Shown: piece after piece, positions 60,796 through 64,000 of the stretch
Layout of the letters: every line of letters starts with the position of its first letter
Numbering within the stretch: position 1 is the stretch's first letter
Assembly: GCA_900769665.1 (NCBI GenBank)
Contig: CAAGHL010000007.1
Location: 4,370 to 68,369 of the forward strand
Reading direction: 5' to 3'
DNA: 64,000 bases
From: Clostridia bacterium
GTDB taxonomy: Bacteria; Bacillota; Clostridia; Christensenellales; CAG-314
Notes under the pieces: generated by a model
What the model was told of the DNA's origin: nothing
The model's input: the letters and a program-made list of their open reading frames with translations, nothing else
The model's database searches: none
Translations under genes and position numbers: made by a program

Positions 60796-61824
60796 ATGAC
60801 CGACGACAAGAAAAAGGCATTAGAGCAAACGATAATGCAAATCGAAAAAGAGTTCGGCAAAGGCTCGATCATGAAGCTCGGCACATATGCGGTATCGCGC
60901 ACGACGGAAGTAATCCCCACAGGTTGCTTACCGTTGGATATGGCACTTGGTATCGGCGGTTTGCCCAAGGGACGTATCATCGAGATCTATGGACCGGAAG
61001 CCAGCGGTAAAACGACGGTTACGTTGCACGTAATTGCGCAAGTACAAAAAATGGGCGGTACGGCGGCATTCATCGACGCTGAACAAGCGCTCGATCCCGT
61101 CTATGCCGCAAACCTCGGTATCAATATGGACGAACTGTACATCAGCCAACCCGACAGCGGCGAGCAAGCGTTGGACATCCTCGACTACCTTGTCAAGAGC
61201 AACGCCGTTGACCTTGTCGTGGTGGACTCCGTTGCCGCACTTACCCCCAAGGCGGAAATCGAAGGCGATATGGGCGACAGCCACATGGGCGTACAAGCGC
61301 GCCTTATGAGTCAATGTTGCCGCAAAATCGTTGCCGCAGGCAATAAGAGCAAAACTTGCGTTATCTTCATCAACCAATTGCGCGACAAAATCGGCGTGAT
61401 GTTCGGCAACCCCGAAACGACCACGGGCGGAAAGGCGTTGAAGTTTTATGCAAGTGTGCGTTTGGACGTAAGAAAGGTGGATACGGTCAAGGACGGCAGT
61501 GACGTAATCGGTAGCAAAACCCGCGTAAAGGTTGTCAAAAACAAGATGGCTCCGCCCTTCAAGACTGCGGAATTTGAAATCATCTTCGGCAAGGGTATTA
61601 GCAACACGGGCTGCGTATTGGATATGGCTGTTAATCAAGGTATCATCGAAAAGAGCGGTTCTTGGTTCAGCTACAACGGCGAACGTATCGGTCAAGGTCG
61701 CGAAAACGTCAAAAACTACTTGGAGCAACATCCCGAAGTCATGGAGGAAGTTTCCGCAAAACTTCGCGCCAAACTTATGCCGCAACAAAATGCAGAGCAA
61801 TCGGGCGAGCAAACTGCAGAGTAA
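60796..61824 (+). CDS. recA: Recombinase RecA
   Basis: DNA strand-exchange protein and SOS co-protease. The 342 residues match family length with MTDDKKKALEQTIMQIEKEFGKGSIM, Walker A GPEASGKTT (66-74), AFIDAEQALDP, DSVAALTPKAEIEGDMGD, QLRDKIGVMFGNPETTTGG and a short acidic C terminus. AAAGGAG at 60782-60788 precedes ATG. The usual Firmicutes LexA box (GAAC-N4-GTTC) was not seen upstream; instead copy 8 of the TACTAT motif is there. Confidence 0.98.
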   Translation: MTDDKKKALEQTIMQIEKEFGKGSIMKLGTYAVSRTTEVIPTGCLPLDMALGIGGLPKGRIIEIYGPEASGKTTVTLHVIAQVQKMGGTAAFIDAEQALDPVYAANLGINMDELYISQPDSGEQALDILDYLVKSNAVDLVVVDSVAALTPKAEIEGDMGDSHMGVQARLMSQCCRKIVAAGNKSKTCVIFINQLRDKIGVMFGNPETTTGGKALKFYASVRLDVRKVDTVKDGSDVIGSKTRVKVVKNKMAPPFKTAEFEIIFGKGISNTGCVLDMAVNQGIIEKSGSWFSYNGERIGQGRENVKNYLEQHPEVMEEVSAKLRAKLMPQQNAEQSGEQTAE

Positions 61825-61872
61825 CAATCGTTGCTATTGCAAGTTACCGCTTTTCGGCAAAACAATCAAACA

Positions 61873-61911
61873 AAAAACAGGACTGTGCAAATCGCTGTAC
61901 AGTCCTGTTTT
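61873..61911 (+). terminator. Bidirectional terminator between recA and the Spo0A-like gene
   Basis: AAAACAGGACTGT and ACAGTCCTGTTTT form a perfect 13-bp stem with a 13-base loop. It is A-rich on the left and T-rich on the right, so it serves both converging genes. Confidence 0.85.
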
Positions 61912-61949
61912 GTAGTTGTAGCGTATCGTTCGCTTGACGGATTGTCACT

Positions 61950-62384
61950 TCACAAACCGTTTACCAATGCAGGTCTGACAAAAGTACCGGTAGATATACG
62001 GTCGTCCGCTATGTATCTTAGACGTAGTGCAAATTCCACCACAAAATCAGAAATTGTCGGCGGATACTTTTCGTCAAAAGGCATTTGTAGTAGAAACTCT
62101 TTCATACGAAACCATCTGCCGTAGTAGAAACAATCTCGTATCGTGTTTCTGATAGCTTTCTCGACATTGCATCGGTTTGTGCCGTGTCGCAAAGCAATTG
62201 TTTCGTATATCGCCATCGCATGAGTGGCAGGATCGGCAAACTTGAGCAATATTGCTTCTTCCAAATATTGTGTACCGACAAGTTTGTTTCTAAAACGCAA
62301 ATCCATCAATATGCGTTTTACCAGATTTCTCACTTCATCCGATGGCGATAGAGTGTGCGCGTTACTTGACTGACTTCCTTTCAT
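61950..62384 (-). CDS. Stand-alone Spo0A C-terminal (DNA-binding) domain protein
   Basis: The 144 residues match only the effector domain of the sporulation master regulator Spo0A. VGTQYLEEAILLKFADP aligns with Spo0A KGYQYLREAI, NRCNVEKAIRNTIRDCFYYG with the recognition-helix segment SRVERAIRHAIEVAWSRG, and PPTISDFVVEFALRLR with the C-terminal NSEFIALVADKLR. No receiver domain precedes it: the ATG follows AAGGGG, and only about 20 residues lie before the conserved region. Spo0A binds TGTCGAA boxes; whether this protein does is unknown. It has its own promoter (62512-62540) and a 120-base leader. Activation by phosphorylation is not expected. Confidence 0.82.
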   Translation of the reverse strand: MKGSQSSNAHTLSPSDEVRNLVKRILMDLRFRNKLVGTQYLEEAILLKFADPATHAMAIYETIALRHGTNRCNVEKAIRNTIRDCFYYGRWFRMKEFLLQMPFDEKYPPTISDFVVEFALRLRYIADDRISTGTFVRPALVNGL

Positions 62385-62511
62385 AAACTAGTCCCCTTCT
62401 AGATAAATTTTTTCGTATTTTTGCCGAGTGTTCGGCGCGTAATACGTAACCGCTCGCCGTCAACACCCCATCTAACGGCTATTAAAAGCACCTGCTTTTT
62501 AACATGTCGAT

Positions 62512-62540
62512 ATTATAGCACAAGTTACGGCATAATGCAA
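62512..62540 (-). promoter_or_regulatory. Promoter of the Spo0A-like gene
   Basis: On the minus strand TTGCAT (62540-62535), 17-bp spacer, TATAAT (62517-62512). The transcript would start near 62505 with a hairpin (TTAAAAAGC/GCTTTTAA) close to its 5' end and a leader of about 120 bases. Confidence 0.65.
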
Positions 62541-63066
62541 TACTATTTTGTAAAAAAGTCGATATTTTTTTATATAAACCGCCAAATTGGCAAAAATTAC
62601 ACGTGAAATGTTCTCTTAAAAGGCTTATATTTGTTCAAAATTGTCAAAGCTACGTTAAAAAGTAGTTAGTTATTGCCTAACAATGTGCTAAAAATTACTG
62701 TTTTACGGTCGTAAAAAAGTAGTGGTGACAAGACTGAGGCACGACACAAACGAACGTACCACAAATCGAACGTACACAACCAATGGTATTGCGCAAAGCA
62801 ATACTAAAAATAATTCCTTAACGTCCGAGGCACAACAGTATACAAGTGTTAGAACCCACACAACACGGTTTTTGACAACGCCACATCACGCACGCAAACT
62901 TGTTAATAAGCTCCGCCAACATGGTTTTAATTCGCCATTACTAACAACCACCAAAAAACAAAACAATTCAAAATTACCTATTATTTGTAGATTTGACTAG
63001 ACATATACAAACATTACTAATTAGCAATATTATTCAATATAACCAATAACAAATTCGATATACCCC

Positions 63067-63095
63067 TTGACAAAAAGTCAAAAAACGTATAAAAT
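63067..63095 (+). promoter_or_regulatory. Promoter of rny
   Basis: TTGACA (63067-63072), 17-bp spacer, TAAAAT (63090-63095), about 45 bp before the rny start. Confidence 0.75.
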
Positions 63096-63140
63096 AAATT
63101 AGTGGCGTAAAAGCCGCAATTTAATCGGGAGGAACTAACA

Positions 63141-64000
63141 ATGCAAATGCTATCGTTCTTCCTTGCTTCAGCTACTCCGAATTGGGTTATTCCCGTTATC
63201 ATTGCAGTTGCTGTGCTTTGTTTGGCAGGCGGCGGAGCAATCGGCGCTTTCATTTACAGAAAGCTTAGAAATAACAAAGTTGGAACCATCGAACAAGAGG
63301 CCGACCGTATCCGCGGTCAAGCTGAGACTGTCTTGGAAGAGGCGCGCCGAAATGCGCAGGAACTAAAAAAAGACGCTCAGAGAGAGGCAAGAGAAGAAGC
63401 TCAAAGAATCAAGGCGGAAAACGACCGTCAATATCGTGAACGTACAAGCGAATTGCAACGTCAAGAAAACCGCATCCACCAAAAAGAAGAAGCACTGGAT
63501 AAAAAGGAATCCCTTTTGTTGGAAAAACTCGATCGTATCGACGTACAGCAAAAGCAACTTATTGCCCAACAAAACGAACTCAATCGCCGTGACGAGGAAC
63601 TGAAAAAGTCCGAGGAACGCGTGCAGGCGGAATTAGAACGCGTTGCAGGCTTGTCGCGTGAAGAGGCAAAGCAAATCATCATCGATGGTATGGTCGCCGA
63701 CGCTCGCAAGGACGCCGCCGCAATCATCCGCAAGATCGAAGCCGACGCCAAGGAAAACGGCGAACAAAAAGCTCGTGAAATCGTCGCAACAGCCATCCAA
63801 CGTTGCGCAAGCGACACCGTAAGCGAAACCACGGTTACCACCGTTCCGTTGCCCAACGACGAAATGAAGGGACGTTTGATCGGTCGCGAGGGACGCAACA
63901 TCCGCGCGCTGGAAAACGCAACGGGCGTGGAACTCATCATCGACGATACCCCGGAAGTTGTCATTTTGTCGGGATTTGACCCCGTACGCAGACAAATCGC
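63141..64000 (+). CDS. rny: Ribonuclease Y, N-terminal part (runs off the window)
   Basis: Membrane-bound endoribonuclease that starts mRNA decay in Firmicutes. The visible 286 residues have an N-terminal membrane helix (about 12-33), a long Glu/Gln/Arg-rich coiled coil (about 40-190) and the KH domain (GRLIGREGRNIRALENATGV). The HD catalytic domain lies beyond the window edge. ATG at 63141 has GGGAGGA upstream. In Bacillus rny lies near recA; here the Spo0A-like gene separates them. Confidence 0.95.
   Translation, partial: MQMLSFFLASATPNWVIPVIIAVAVLCLAGGGAIGAFIYRKLRNNKVGTIEQEADRIRGQAETVLEEARRNAQELKKDAQREAREEAQRIKAENDRQYRERTSELQRQENRIHQKEEALDKKESLLLEKLDRIDVQQKQLIAQQNELNRRDEELKKSEERVQAELERVAGLSREEAKQIIIDGMVADARKDAAAIIRKIEADAKENGEQKAREIVATAIQRCASDTVSETTVTTVPLPNDEMKGRLIGREGRNIRALENATGVELIIDDTPEVVILSGFDPVRRQI

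Larger units (their letters stand above)
62385..63140 (+). other. 756-bp gap between the Spo0A-like gene and rny
   Basis: No gene is supported. It holds the minus-strand Spo0A-like promoter, several short palindromes (for example GTATTGC-gcaaa-GCAATAC near 62780, TTTTACG-GT-CGTAAAA near 62702) and the rny promoter. A 92-codon open frame at 62722-63000 is Thr/Asn-rich, lacks a ribosome binding site and looks like chance. A small RNA cannot be ruled out. Confidence 0.5.

Noticed and set aside
62595..62610. ParB parS-like site (ACACGTGAAA core)
   Set aside because: Only about 11 of 16 bases match the parS consensus, the palindrome is not kept, and it is a single site.
62722..63000. 92-codon open frame upstream of rny
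   Set aside because: No ribosome binding site, skewed Thr/Asn/Gln composition expected of AC-rich non-coding DNA, and no recognisable protein features.
1..64000. CRISPR arrays, tRNA or rRNA genes, prophage
   Set aside because: No regular direct repeats with spacers, no cloverleaf or rRNA signature and no phage structural genes were found on reading both strands.

Overview
The window is a piece of bacterial chromosome that reads as class Clostridia (Bacillota). Nearly all genes are conserved housekeeping genes on the + strand. Gene order is that of Firmicutes blocks: smc-ftsY-ylxM-ffh-rpsP-khpA; yicC-gmk-rpoZ-coaBC-priA-def-fmt-rsmB-rlmN-rsgA-rpe-spoVM; scpA-scpB-(DUF2953-like)-gerW-dac; rpsO-pnp-ylxY-mlpA; and ftsK-rimO-pgsA-cinA-recA-rny. 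Endospore formation is suggested by a tiny SpoVM peptide, a GerW/YtfJ protein, a YlxY-type deacetylase homologue, sporulation-type D,D-carboxypeptidases and a stand-alone Spo0A DNA-binding domain. I cannot name the genus. No tRNA, rRNA, CRISPR array, prophage or intact insertion sequence was seen.

Layout. 1-7 kb: SMC and the signal recognition particle genes. 7-10.7 kb: Hsp33, a large unrecognised protein and a reverse-strand YkvI-like membrane protein. 10.8-15 kb: RarA, a TfoX-N protein and an ABC exporter. 15-22 kb: TyrS, an IMPACT-family protein, a flavin reductase, PcrA and LigA. 22-34.5 kb: a small membrane protein, then the guanylate kinase to SpoVM block. 34.6-42 kb: PAP2 phosphatase (- strand), two D,D-carboxypeptidases, an M50 protease, ScpA/ScpB and GerW. 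42-48.5 kb: pseudouridine synthase, SurE, a BaiN-type flavoprotein, AroH, PlsC and an IspH-S1 fusion. 48.6-53.8 kb: S15, PNPase, YlxY and MlpA. 54-64 kb: FtsK/SpoIIIE, RimO, PgsA, a degenerate CinA, RecA, the Spo0A-like protein (- strand) and the start of RNase Y.

Functionally the window is rich in chromosome maintenance (SMC, ScpA, ScpB, FtsK, RecA, RarA, PcrA, PriA, LigA), protein export (FtsY, Ffh, YlxM), translation and RNA metabolism (S16, S15, S1, RsmB, RlmN, RimO, RsgA, Def, Fmt, PNPase, RNase Y, YicC) and cell envelope work.

The most unusual signal is not a gene. A 19-bp interrupted palindrome, TACTAT-N7-ATAGTA (consensus TACTATTACAGACATAGTA), occurs eight times, at 9676, 17023, 24251, 29148, 35987, 44186, 53008 and 60758. 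All eight copies are in the same orientation. Neighbouring copies are 4.9-8.8 kb apart (mean about 7.3 kb), and the copies fall in both coding and non-coding DNA. All twelve arm bases are identical in every copy. About 0.004 matches would be expected by chance in 64 kb. This looks like a binding site with a chromosome-scale role, not an ordinary operator. Other non-gene structures are dispersed long palindromes with a TTTTTGAAAAA centre, a small MITE-like inverted-repeat element, and two genes (rarA and the M50 protease) whose promoters place the transcription start on the start codon.
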